A DNA stretch of 64,000 bases from Lysinibacillus odysseyi 34hs-1 = NBRC 100172 (GCF_001591965.1 NZ_BCVX01000005.1:234355-298354), one strand, 5' to 3'; positions 37,729 through 46,426 are shown, counted from the stretch's first letter. Program-made: numbers and translations. Notes: generated by a model from the sequence alone, not told the origin.

Positions 37729-38184
37729 TTAAGTCGCTGGGGTTGATGCACTGTAACTACCTTTATCGAGTGCATTTTTTATTACAGATTCTTTAATTAA
37801 AGTTAAGGATTGCATACCGTTGAATTTACCACCACTACTAATTTTAGACATCTCACCATATGTTATAACCCATTCTGTTCCATCATAGTAAGTAGTAAAT
37901 GTCCCTTTGACACCCTCAATATATTTTCCTATATCAGTAGTTGTATTTGTACAAGGTTTAGTAGAACCCTCTCCACATACTCCATCTATTTTTGCTAATT
38001 TAGCTCCAGCTATTACGTTTGTAGCCTCCGATAATATTGCTTTATCTCGTGAGTTGTTAATAATGTTTCCAATCGCAGGAATAGCAATTGCTGCGACAAT
38101 CGCCAAGATTACGATTACAGCTAAAAGCTCAATAAGTGTTAAACCTTTTTCATTTTTAATACGTTTTTTCATTTGTTGAAACAT
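37729..38184 (-). CDS. Major type IV pilin, copy B
   Basis: A 151-residue prepilin with a 14-residue leader ending in Gly and 'LTLIELLAVIVILAI', almost identical to copy A through residue 45. The soluble domain is unrelated in sequence and carries one cysteine pair ('DGVCGEG', 'KPCTNT'), which could form a disulfide loop as in many pilins; copy A has none. AGGAGG is nine bases from the ATG. The pattern implies two pili with shared assembly rules and different surfaces. Confidence 0.93.
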   Translation of the reverse strand: MFQQMKKRIKNEKGLTLIELLAVIVILAIVAAIAIPAIGNIINNSRDKAILSEATNVIAGAKLAKIDGVCGEGSTKPCTNTTTDIGKYIEGVKGTFTTYYDGTEWVITYGEMSKISSGGKFNGMQSLTLIKESVIKNALDKGSYSASTPAT

Positions 38185-38230
38185 ATGAAAATACCTCCTC
38201 TTTTTGATTCTTTGTTTTTTTGTTGTGTAC

Positions 38231-38269
38231 GGACGTCAAAATTGCTTTGATGCCTCCTTACAAACGTCC
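38231..38269 (-). ncRNA. Conserved 5' leader RNA element of pilin, copy B
   Basis: Read leftward, GGACGT and ACGTCC form a perfect 6-bp stem around the same core as copy A: TTTGTAAGGAGGCATCAAAG, with an inner UCAAA/UUUGA stem. It lies 47-85 bases before the pilin ATG. Sequences on both sides have drifted, while the core and the stem pairing are kept. Confidence 0.6.
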
Positions 38270-38324
38270 AGTCATTTTTCCTTAATTAACTTGCAATCTA
38301 TTATCCTTATTTTTAATAAAAACC

Positions 38325-39530
38325 TTACATTTGTTCATAAAGGCTGAACATCGGTAGCATAATGGCTGCTACAATTGTGCCGACTATAATGGCCAAAAAT
38401 AAGATCATTGCGGGCTCAATCAACGATTTCAGCGTATCTACGGCACGATCGACTTCCTCTTCGTAGAAATCGGCGATCTTCTCGAGCATATAGTCAAGCG
38501 ACCCTGTCGATTCCCCGATCTGCGTCATGCTCGTCACAAGCGGCGGGAACAGCCAGCTTTTTTGCAGTGGCTCGGTTAGCGTGCTACCTTTTTCTAGGCT
38601 TTCTCTTGCCTCAATCATGACTTCACTGATGACCGGGTTTCCGCTTACCCGCTCGGAAATTGTAATGGCATGTAAAATCGGCACGGCACTGCTGAATAGC
38701 GAAGACAGCGTGCGTGTCAGCCTGGAAATAGCTGTTTTCTGTAACAATGGTCCAAATATAGGCAGCCGCAGCATTGAGTAATGAACTAAATAATTGAATT
38801 TTTTATTCTTTTTATAAAGCGAGTTAAATCCTATTACCGCGCCTAAAATCCCTATTAAAATGAGCCACCAAAAGCTTGTGAGCCAGTCACTGATTTTCAC
38901 CGTAATAACGGTAATCAGCGGCAGCTCCGCCCCCATCTCATCAAACGTTTGGACAAAGGTTGGCACGATGTAAATCAACAGGAAGAAGACAACCCCGATC
39001 GTAATCAGCAGCAGGATCGCCGGATATGTCATCGTCGACTGTACCTTCTTTTTAATCCGAAACTGCTTTTCAAATGTATTGGCAAGTCTGTCCAATGTTT
39101 CATCGATATTACCGGTTGCCTCGCCTGACCGCATCATATTGATAAATAAATCTGGAAATACTTTTGGATGCTTTGCAATTGCCTGTGAAAAGGCAGTCCC
39201 TGTCCGCACGTCTTCTTCTACCTCTTCAAGTGCCTTTTTCAGCAGCTTGCTTGTCGACTGACGGGCAAGTATATTCGTGGCTTCTACAATTGAAATACCG
39301 GCACGAATGAGTGTCGCAAACTGGCGGCAGTAAATAACAAAGTCTTGATTTTTGATACCTCCACCGATACTCAAATCCTTATGGAGGATGCTTGTCGACT
39401 CTTCCACTTCCCGCGGGTTTATCCCTTGTTCGCGAAGTTTGAGAATCGCGTTATTTTTATTCGCTGCCTGGATCGTTCCCTTTTTTAACGCACCTGTTTT
39501 GGAACGTCCACTGTATTTAAAAACGGTCAA
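38325..39530 (-). CDS. pilC: Pilus platform protein PilC, copy B
   Basis: A 401-residue two-domain GspF/PilC protein with the same 'GEATGNIDETL' and 'GESTGSLDYML' signatures and three membrane helices as copy A. The start is a TTG behind GGGTGAG that overlaps the pilT stop by four bases. Differences cluster near residues 20-60 and in the second helix region (about 215-245). Confidence 0.94.
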   Translation of the reverse strand: MTVFKYSGRSKTGALKKGTIQAANKNNAILKLREQGINPREVEESTSILHKDLSIGGGIKNQDFVIYCRQFATLIRAGISIVEATNILARQSTSKLLKKALEEVEEDVRTGTAFSQAIAKHPKVFPDLFINMMRSGEATGNIDETLDRLANTFEKQFRIKKKVQSTMTYPAILLLITIGVVFFLLIYIVPTFVQTFDEMGAELPLITVITVKISDWLTSFWWLILIGILGAVIGFNSLYKKNKKFNYLVHYSMLRLPIFGPLLQKTAISRLTRTLSSLFSSAVPILHAITISERVSGNPVISEVMIEARESLEKGSTLTEPLQKSWLFPPLVTSMTQIGESTGSLDYMLEKIADFYEEEVDRAVDTLKSLIEPAMILFLAIIVGTIVAAIMLPMFSLYEQM

Positions 39531-40582
39531 ATGTACTCACCCACATTCAAATACGGCCGTGCTTCCTCAAGTGAAATTTTCCCCTCCGAAACTAAACCTT
39601 GTATACATGATTCAAGCGTATGCATGCCGAGTGCCCGGCTTGTCTGCATGACACTTGGGATTTGATGTACCTTCTCGTTTCGGATAAGGTTCGTTACTGC
39701 CGGCACGCCGACTAAAATTTCTGTTGCTGCGACCCGGCCTTTCCCGTCCTTTTTAACAAAAAGACGCTGTGAGATAATCCCCTGCAGGACGTTTGCCAGC
39801 TGAATTCGAATCTGCCCTTGCTGATGGGGCGGGAACACGTCAATAATGCGGTCAATTGTTGTTGGTGAACTGGATGTATGTAATGTCGCAAATACTAAAT
39901 GTCCCGTTTCCGCCGCGGTAATCGCAGTCGAGATCGTTTCCAGATCCCGCATTTCCCCGACTAATATAATATCCGGATCCTGGCGGAGTGATGCCCGCAG
40001 TCCGTTCGCAAAGCTTGCTGTATCGGTCCCGACTTCACGCTGATTAATGATGGATCTTTTATGATGATGTACATATTCAATCGGGTCTTCGAGCGTAATA
40101 ATATGCTTCGCTTTATTTTCATTAATATAATTGATCATTGCTGCGAGTGTCGTCGATTTTCCGGAACCGGTAGGCCCTGTCACTAAAATAAGTCCCTGTG
40201 GTTTTTCCGCTAACTCGTAAAGCACCTTTGGCATATTCAGTGACTCAATCGTCGGAATGTTATTGGAAATAAGACGGGCAGCGATTGCACCTGCATTCCG
40301 CTGGTGGTAGGCATTTACACGAAAGCGGCAGTAGCCTTCCAGCGTATAGTCGAAGTCTGTTTCGCCCTTTTCGTCAAACTCTTCCATTTTCGGCTCCGGC
40401 AGAAGTTCACGGACCATCTTATTTACCATATCCGGAGTGACAGATGTCTCCCCGTATTGAATAAGCTTGCCGTTCACCCGGTATACAGGCGGTACCCCGA
40501 CCGTTATATGCAGGTCAGACGCGTTCTGTTCATAGGCGTATAGCAGCAAGTCTTTAATTTGCAGGCTGTCAGTCATTGTCAT
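39527..40582 (-). CDS. pilT: Pilus retraction ATPase PilT, copy B
   Basis: A 351-residue retraction ATPase with Walker A 'GPTGSGKSTT', 'IITLEDPIEYVH', Walker B 'ILVGEMRDLETI' and 'GHLVFATLHTSS', all identical to copy A. The start matches copy A by distance to AGGAAGTGA. Two retraction motors in tandem mean both pili are probably retractile; cross-complementation is likely. Confidence 0.96.
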   Translation of the reverse strand: MTMTDSLQIKDLLLYAYEQNASDLHITVGVPPVYRVNGKLIQYGETSVTPDMVNKMVRELLPEPKMEEFDEKGETDFDYTLEGYCRFRVNAYHQRNAGAIAARLISNNIPTIESLNMPKVLYELAEKPQGLILVTGPTGSGKSTTLAAMINYINENKAKHIITLEDPIEYVHHHKRSIINQREVGTDTASFANGLRASLRQDPDIILVGEMRDLETISTAITAAETGHLVFATLHTSSSPTTIDRIIDVFPPHQQGQIRIQLANVLQGIISQRLFVKKDGKGRVAATEILVGVPAVTNLIRNEKVHQIPSVMQTSRALGMHTLESCIQGLVSEGKISLEEARPYLNVGEYI

Positions 40583-40593
40583 TTCGTCACTTC

Positions 40594-42258
40594 CTATTCC
40601 GTTGTTGCCACACGCAGCACTTCTTCTGTCGTTGTAATGCCGCTCAATACTTTTAAAAGTCCGTCTTGCAGCAATGTGTTGTAGCCTTTTTTCTTCATGC
40701 AGTCACGGAGAGCATTACCGCTTACTTGAGAAAGAATTAACTCCTTCAATTCACGGTCAATCGGCAGAATTTCATGGATAGCCATACGTCCACGATAGCC
40801 TGTATTACTACAAGCTGCGCAGCCGCGTCCACGATGGACAGTTGTAACAGTCATTCCGTTAACCGCAAATATCTCTTTTTCCCGTTCTGTTGCCGGGACT
40901 TCTCTCGAGCAATCCCGGCAGATTTTTCGTACAAGACGCTGCGCCATGGCACCTACTAAAGACGAAGAGATCAGAAACGGCTCTATCCCCATATCCTTTA
41001 GTCGTGAAATGGATTCTACTGCACTGTTTGTATGCAATGTACTGAGTACAAGGTGACCGGTCAGGGATGCACGTATCGCAATTTGTGCCGTTTCTAAATC
41101 CCGGATTTCCCCGATCATGACAATATCTGGGTCCTGCCGCAGGATCGAGCGTAGTCCGGCTGCGAATGTCAGTCCGACTTCCTCCTTCACCTGAATCTGA
41201 TTGATACCTGTCATCTGATACTCGACGGGGTCTTCAACTGTAATAATGTTAACGTCCTCTCCGTTCAATTCAGAAAGAGCAGCATATAGCGTCGAGGATT
41301 TCCCTGAACCTGTTGGTCCGGTTATTAAAACAATCCCGTTTGGGCGGTTAATGATGCTGCTAAATAACTCTTCGTTTTCCGGAGAAAACCCGATTTGTCC
41401 GATATCATTCGGTGCATTACTCAAGTCCAAAATACGCATAACGATCTTTTCACCGTACACTGTCGGGAGTGTTGATAACCGGATATCGACCGGGCGGAAA
41501 TTTACATTTATCTTGATCCGTCCATCCTGCGGAATCCGATTTTCTGTAATATTCAAATTTCCCATGATTTTTACACGGGCGGTCATCATATTCTGCATAT
41601 GCTTCGGCAGAGAACGCTCTGTGCGCAGTACGCCATCCACACGGTAGCGCACTCTGAACTCTGTTTCCTGTGGGTCAAAGTGAATATCCGATGCCCGCTG
41701 TGCCACTCCGTTTGCGATAATTTGGTTCACAAGCCGTACAATCGGTGAATCTTCATCCGTAATTTCCTGCTGGGCATCCTGTGCATTTACCTGTACATCA
41801 GACAAAGCGGCTTCCATCGATTCCTGCAGGTCATAATACTTTGTAATCGTCCGGTATAAGTCGTCCTTTGCCGCAATCGTCGTTTCGATCTGGCATCCCG
41901 TCGCCATCCGTACCTCTTCAATCGCAAAGTAGTCCATCGGGTCTGCCATGGCAATGAACAGCTTATTTTTCTCACGCCGAATCGGGATAAGCTGGGCCCG
42001 TTTTGCCAGTTCAGCCGGTACAAGATGCAAAAGCTCCGGATCAATCGGAATTTGATTGAGCGAAATATGAGGAATTCCAAGCTGGAACTCGAGTACTTCA
42101 ATAAGCTGCTGCTCTGTTAAGATGTTTTCCTTAATCAGAAAATCCCCTAGTTTTTCATCCCGGCTTTTATTGTCAAGGGCATTCGTCAATTGCTCTTCCG
42201 TAATAACTCCCGCTTCTAAAAGCAAGTCCCCTATTCGTTTGCGAGCTGCCGTCCTCAT
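40594..42258 (-). CDS. pilB: Pilus extension ATPase PilB, copy B
   Basis: A 554-residue extension ATPase with the N-terminal MshEN motifs ('RIGDLLLEAGVITEEQL', 'KLGDFLIKENILTEQQL'), Walker A 'GPTGSGKSST', 'TVEDPVEYQMTGI', Walker B 'DIVMIGEIRD', and the zinc CxxC pairs ('CRDC', 'CAAC'). The second of two adjacent ATG codons is chosen; it gives the same length and ribosome-site distance as copy A. Confidence 0.96.
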   Translation of the reverse strand: MRTAARKRIGDLLLEAGVITEEQLTNALDNKSRDEKLGDFLIKENILTEQQLIEVLEFQLGIPHISLNQIPIDPELLHLVPAELAKRAQLIPIRREKNKLFIAMADPMDYFAIEEVRMATGCQIETTIAAKDDLYRTITKYYDLQESMEAALSDVQVNAQDAQQEITDEDSPIVRLVNQIIANGVAQRASDIHFDPQETEFRVRYRVDGVLRTERSLPKHMQNMMTARVKIMGNLNITENRIPQDGRIKINVNFRPVDIRLSTLPTVYGEKIVMRILDLSNAPNDIGQIGFSPENEELFSSIINRPNGIVLITGPTGSGKSSTLYAALSELNGEDVNIITVEDPVEYQMTGINQIQVKEEVGLTFAAGLRSILRQDPDIVMIGEIRDLETAQIAIRASLTGHLVLSTLHTNSAVESISRLKDMGIEPFLISSSLVGAMAQRLVRKICRDCSREVPATEREKEIFAVNGMTVTTVHRGRGCAACSNTGYRGRMAIHEILPIDRELKELILSQVSGNALRDCMKKKGYNTLLQDGLLKVLSGITTTEEVLRVATTE

Positions 42259-42274
42259 CATTAGGCTCCCCTTC

Positions 42275-43621
42275 CTATGGTGTAATCAAGTTGCCGCCTT
42301 TATCGTAATAGCTGCCCGGAGGCAAGATTGCGTTCCCGTTTTCATCTACCTCAAGCTCTGCTTCATTGATTGTTTCATTATTCGTTTCATCTTTTGTCCC
42401 AGCTCCCGCTTCATCGCTTGACTCCACATCTGCCAGACCATCACCATTCAAATCCATTTGAAGATCCGGATCAGTATCTGCAGACTGCTGTGTCTGCAAC
42501 TGGCGCGAAGACTTTAAAAGAACACGGTTCACCGGTGGATAGTAGTCCCGGCTGACAAGTTCCTCAACTCCGTCTATTACCCGGTATACCGAAACACGTA
42601 AGCCCTGTTCACCTTTTTGGACTTCCTTCACCTGTCCTGCTGCAAGCTCATTTGAATAGCGTGTAATTGTCCGAGGTTTGATCTCTTCATCACGTACAAC
42701 CCTTGTCGTGACAGCCGCTTCCTTTTGTGTTGTATACATTTCCGCTTTCAATTGCTGCTCTTCTACTGAAAGCTTCAACTTAATAGGGGTTGCCAGGCGG
42801 TTAGTGAATTGTAGATTCTTGTCCCCGCTGCTAGTAATTGCGGCCTCTATCCCAGGCTCCAAATAGTTAGGTATTTTATGCTGAGATTGTCTTTCTACAA
42901 TTTCTGTATTTATATTTAAAGCATTTTGGTAAATAAGAGAAGCAACAAATTGAAGCGCCTCACTATTAGCTATATCAGCATTTTCTCCAAGTGATTGAAC
43001 GAAAGAAAACGTCTCACCCGGCGCAATAACCTGATCATTTAATACCTGTGCAATATCATATGTACCAAAAGCCGTTTCAGGAATTTTCTCTATCGCAAGA
43101 GCAATACGCTCTGTTTCCAAAGCCGATGTATCTTCCACTGCCGCTTCCACCTCACCTGATTTTAAATAACCGGCAAAGCTCATGACCTGTGCGTATGTTT
43201 CTTCCTCATTCCACATACTCATCTTCGAAATTTCATTTTTTATTTCTTCATTTGGCAAAGCCTCGAGAGGAATATGGATGACTTTATCATCCTTCCAAAA
43301 AGCATACCAATCCTTTTTTACCATGTTTTTATATAAAGCTATCGTACTATCGATATCATACCTAATCACACTCGTATTCAAGGAAAGTTCATTTCCTCCA
43401 TCTGTGACTACAAGTGGTTCATTCATCCACTGGTTGACTGCATCTGTCAGTACTGTCCTCATTTCACCCTCTGTTAGATTCCCAACCTCGATACCGGCAA
43501 TCGTTGATACAGAGCCGTTTTCTTCGGCATAGGCAGTCTTAAATTCAAAGCTGTTCAGAGGGGAAACAATATAAATCAGCAGACTTGCCAGGAGAGCTAA
43601 CATAATGATATTTTTCTTCAC
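42275..43621 (-). CDS. Exported VanW-like/G5 domain protein, copy B
   Basis: A 448-residue paralogue of the protein at 29839-31218: signal-anchor (about 3-20), peptidoglycan-binding-like region, degenerate VanW domain ('PGETFSFVQSLGEN', 'EIVERQSQHKIPNYLEPG'), G5 domain and acidic linker with 'DLNGDGLADV'. The linker is shorter than in copy A but the final 'LPPGSYYDKGGNLITP' is identical. The cysteine motif of classical VanW is again missing. A GTG eight bases from AGGAG is the likely start. Confidence 0.8.
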   Translation of the reverse strand: MKKNIIMLALLASLLIYIVSPLNSFEFKTAYAEENGSVSTIAGIEVGNLTEGEMRTVLTDAVNQWMNEPLVVTDGGNELSLNTSVIRYDIDSTIALYKNMVKKDWYAFWKDDKVIHIPLEALPNEEIKNEISKMSMWNEEETYAQVMSFAGYLKSGEVEAAVEDTSALETERIALAIEKIPETAFGTYDIAQVLNDQVIAPGETFSFVQSLGENADIANSEALQFVASLIYQNALNINTEIVERQSQHKIPNYLEPGIEAAITSSGDKNLQFTNRLATPIKLKLSVEEQQLKAEMYTTQKEAAVTTRVVRDEEIKPRTITRYSNELAAGQVKEVQKGEQGLRVSVYRVIDGVEELVSRDYYPPVNRVLLKSSRQLQTQQSADTDPDLQMDLNGDGLADVESSDEAGAGTKDETNNETINEAELEVDENGNAILPPGSYYDKGGNLITP

Positions 43622-43710
43622 CCTCAACACTCCTACCATATTTTAATATTTTTTACGTACTAGTTACATTTAGACTAGAAAATAACTATAAAGATAAGAT
43701 ACACTAACAC

Positions 43711-43729
43711 TATACGCTTTGTATAGTCC
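43711..43729. promoter_or_regulatory. Inverted repeat upstream of pilus operon B
   Basis: ACTATAC-GCTTT-GTATAGT is a perfect 7-bp dyad about 90 bases before the VanW/G5 gene. The surrounding 430-base divergent region (43640-44073) is very A/T-rich and holds the promoters of both directions, which I could not place firmly. No matching dyad is seen in copy A. Confidence 0.35.
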
Positions 43730-44073
43730 TTTAGTCTTTTTTATATTTTTTATATGCTTAAAATAGGAACTTTATGTAAGAAATATAGATTCATTTTCAC
43801 TTTATCGATATAGTAAATAGAATATATTTACTTTCCAAAAAATTGATTATTGGTTACTTCATGAAAATTAAACAACGAAATATAAGGATAAAGGTTAAAA
43901 GAAAATTATTCTTTATAGCAATTTAGAATAAGAGTTTCTTTTCTATTAACAAAAGATATAAATCACATATAAAATTTATTAGTTTTCTTTCAGGTATTGA
44001 TAGAAAGGGAAAATCTCACTATCAGCAACATGCGATCCAGATATGAAGAGTTATAAATTAGGGGTGTAAATAC

Positions 44074-44508
44074 ATGATAAAAAATTGGTTTAAACAGAAT
44101 AAGGGAGGTTTTACCTTAGTAGAGGTAATTGCTGCAATATTGTTAATTAGTATTATTTCGATATCTTTTATTAGTATATTTACTCAAACATCAAAAGCCC
44201 GCGTTACTTCCGAACGAGTTATTAATTCCACATATATAGCCCAACAGGAAATGGAAAGTTTCTACGCGTATAGTAAGGCAAATAAATTTGATATAGAGGC
44301 TATTGGAAAGGTTTTTACAAAGTATAAATTAGTTGGCAATAAATTAATTCAATTAACTGATGATCAACAGTATCAAATAGCTGTTCGTTTCAATGAACTG
44401 AGACCTAATCTATATTCAATCATCATTGAAGTTTCAGAATTGCAATCTGATAATCGTTATATACTAAAAAGTAAAATGGAAAACATTTATATTTGGGGAG
44501 GAATATAA
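44074..44508 (+). CDS. Minor pilin-like protein (PilV-type), copy B
   Basis: A 144-residue prepilin with leader ending 'QNKGG' and 'FTLVEVIAAILLISIISIS', Glu5 present. AGGGGTG precedes the ATG. It holds the same position as the PilV-type gene of copy A, but beyond the N-terminal helix no likeness is visible, and its codons are clearly richer in A and T than those of the leftward operon. Confidence 0.8.
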   Translation: MIKNWFKQNKGGFTLVEVIAAILLISIISISFISIFTQTSKARVTSERVINSTYIAQQEMESFYAYSKANKFDIEAIGKVFTKYKLVGNKLIQLTDDQQYQIAVRFNELRPNLYSIIIEVSELQSDNRYILKSKMENIYIWGGI

Positions 44509-44946
44509 ATGAAAAATCTAAAAAAGGATAACAGCGGCTTAACTCTCATTGAAATTTTAGCTGTTGTCATTATTCTTTCACTTATTTCTATCATTATTAT
44601 GAATATCCTTACTAACAGTAGTAAAACACATAAAAATCAGGTTATAGAAAATCAACAATTAGTCGATGTGACCTATTTATCTAAAGTTTTGACTAAAGAT
44701 ATCCGGAAGTCTACTCATTATGAAAAGCTTAGAGATTATGGCAACTTCAAAATTACTTCCAGCGTTACTGGCGAAGAATATCTTTATGAATATAACAACT
44801 CAACAAATAAAGTTTATCGCAACGGAACTTTATTAGCAGATCATATTATAGAGTTTTCGGTAAATGAAAGTTTGGATATAATAATCGCTTCAGAAAAGGG
44901 ACCAGCAATAGAAACAAAATTATATTTTAGAGGAGCTAACAAATGA
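44509..44946 (+). CDS. Minor pilin-like protein (PilW/GspJ-type), copy B
   Basis: A 145-residue prepilin, leader ending 'KDNSG' and 'LTLIEILAVVIILSLISI', Glu5 present. It starts directly after the previous stop codon, with GGGAGG inside the end of that gene. The soluble part is about 50 residues shorter than its copy A counterpart and lacks the cysteine pair. Confidence 0.8.
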   Translation: MKNLKKDNSGLTLIEILAVVIILSLISIIIMNILTNSSKTHKNQVIENQQLVDVTYLSKVLTKDIRKSTHYEKLRDYGNFKITSSVTGEEYLYEYNNSTNKVYRNGTLLADHIIEFSVNESLDIIIASEKGPAIETKLYFRGANK

Positions 44947-46373
44947 AATTTTTCAAAAGTTTCTTTAATAATGATAGTGGTTATGCGTTGATTTACACAT
45001 TTATGGTACTAATTTTAGTAACGGTACTCGGAGTAGGTTTGCTAACTATCTCTGCAAATTCTATGAAAATAACTGATAAAGAACGCCAAGATCAGTCTGT
45101 TTTTTATATTGCAGAAGGGGGGTTAACCTATATCAAATATGAAATAAACGACGTAGTACAAAATACTTATAACGAAGTTTTAGCCTCTATTAATCCTAAA
45201 AGTACAGAAGAACAACTTGTAATGAATTACTTCAATATTATTAAATCAAGACTTAATACAATTAATAAGACAACTTATAGTCGTTTCGAAAAACAAAATA
45301 ACCAATCTCCCGAAGCACTTATTACCGTCGAACAATATTCCGATAATCCATTAATTTATAAATTAACGTCAACCGGTTATTTACCCAAATTAACTAGTTC
45401 TAGAACCGTTTCACAATTATTGACGATTCCTACTCCCACCTTCTTAAAAGATTCGTCAGAGGATATTTCCATTGATGGAAAACACGCAGTTATCTTTAAA
45501 AGGAGTGCTACGATTTCTAGTAGTATTACAGGCGACATTAGTACGTTATCGGGAAATTTGAAATTAGATTGGGGACTTTCTTTAGACGGAAATATTAATG
45601 TTAATCCAAACAAGGTTACTCAACCTTCAAATTTTAATTTAGATAAGAATAAAATCAAACAGAGTTTAGGATATTTTGATTTTAATCAAATAGCGCCACC
45701 ATTTCCAACTGATATATTTTCAAACAGCTCTGTCTATACCCAACTTAAAAACATACACCTAAAGGGTGGGACTGACAGTAGCTTAAAATTGGATAGCAAC
45801 TCTTATATAAAAAACATTACCATTGAGAGTAATCGAGTTTTGGATATTTATGTAGGGGATACAGAAAAAAATCTAATTGTTGATAATTTAAATGTTATTC
45901 AAGGATCTATTAACCTAATTGGCAGCGGTAAGCTAAACTTGTATGTCAAAGATTCACTAGCGATAAAAGGTTATTATAGTCAAAATCGTGATCCTAATTT
46001 ATCTAATATTTATTATAATGGGAACTCACCTTTATCCTTTATAGGAGAAACATTGATAGGCGGCTCATTATTCGCAAAAACTTCTATTAAATTCGAAAAT
46101 ATTGGGGGAGGAATAAGAGGAAACATAGTAACTACCGGTCCAGAGGTAACTTTTAACGGTGGAGCTACAGCTAATGCACAGTATATAATTGCTCCAAATG
46201 CTCATGTTCAGGTTATACGTGGAGCCCATGTTAAAGGAACAGTTGTTGCTGATTCAGCAACAGTCAGCGGTGGATCTTCAATAACCTACGGAGAAAGTAT
46301 TATCCAAAATCAACCTTCTGTAGAACCTCAAACACCTACTATTATAGAACAGCCTATGTTAGAGGTGGATTGA
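44943..46373 (+). CDS. Large pilus-tip candidate (PilX-like N-terminus), copy B
   Basis: A 476-residue protein with a PilX/GspK-type start ('NNDSGYALIYTFMVLILVTV', no Glu5) and a long C-terminal region of short repeating strands ('LNVIQGSINLIGSGKLNLYV', 'HVQVIRGAHVKGTVVADS') suggesting a beta-solenoid like bactofilins or polymer-forming proteins. It keeps the place and general plan of the copy A protein, but the sequence is different and about 120 residues shorter. Overlaps the previous gene by four bases. Confidence 0.75.
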   Translation: MKFFKSFFNNDSGYALIYTFMVLILVTVLGVGLLTISANSMKITDKERQDQSVFYIAEGGLTYIKYEINDVVQNTYNEVLASINPKSTEEQLVMNYFNIIKSRLNTINKTTYSRFEKQNNQSPEALITVEQYSDNPLIYKLTSTGYLPKLTSSRTVSQLLTIPTPTFLKDSSEDISIDGKHAVIFKRSATISSSITGDISTLSGNLKLDWGLSLDGNINVNPNKVTQPSNFNLDKNKIKQSLGYFDFNQIAPPFPTDIFSNSSVYTQLKNIHLKGGTDSSLKLDSNSYIKNITIESNRVLDIYVGDTEKNLIVDNLNVIQGSINLIGSGKLNLYVKDSLAIKGYYSQNRDPNLSNIYYNGNSPLSFIGETLIGGSLFAKTSIKFENIGGGIRGNIVTTGPEVTFNGGATANAQYIIAPNAHVQVIRGAHVKGTVVADSATVSGGSSITYGESIIQNQPSVEPQTPTIIEQPMLEVD

Positions 46374-46426
46374 CCTTAAAGTAATATAAATTCAATACGA
46401 TTCATAATACCAACGGTGTTTCATCT

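Larger units (their letters stand above)
34556..46373. repeat. Type IV pilus locus, tandem copy B
   Basis: The second complete pilus locus, with the same twelve genes in the same order and orientation as 22100-34430. Cytoplasmic and membrane machinery genes are closely similar, exposed proteins are not. No frameshift or internal stop is seen, so both loci appear maintained. Confidence 0.93.

Noticed and set aside
25796..38270. Pilin leader element resembling a c-di-GMP-I (GEMM) riboswitch
   Set aside because: A GGACGC ... CCTCC likeness to the GEMM core appears only on the strand opposite to pilin transcription, and the second GEMM helix and tetraloop receptor are missing. I keep it as an unnamed element.
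22100..46373. Possibility that the two pilus loci are an assembly artefact
   Set aside because: The copies differ throughout, and pilins and minor pilins are not alignable, so they are distinct loci and not the same DNA assembled twice.
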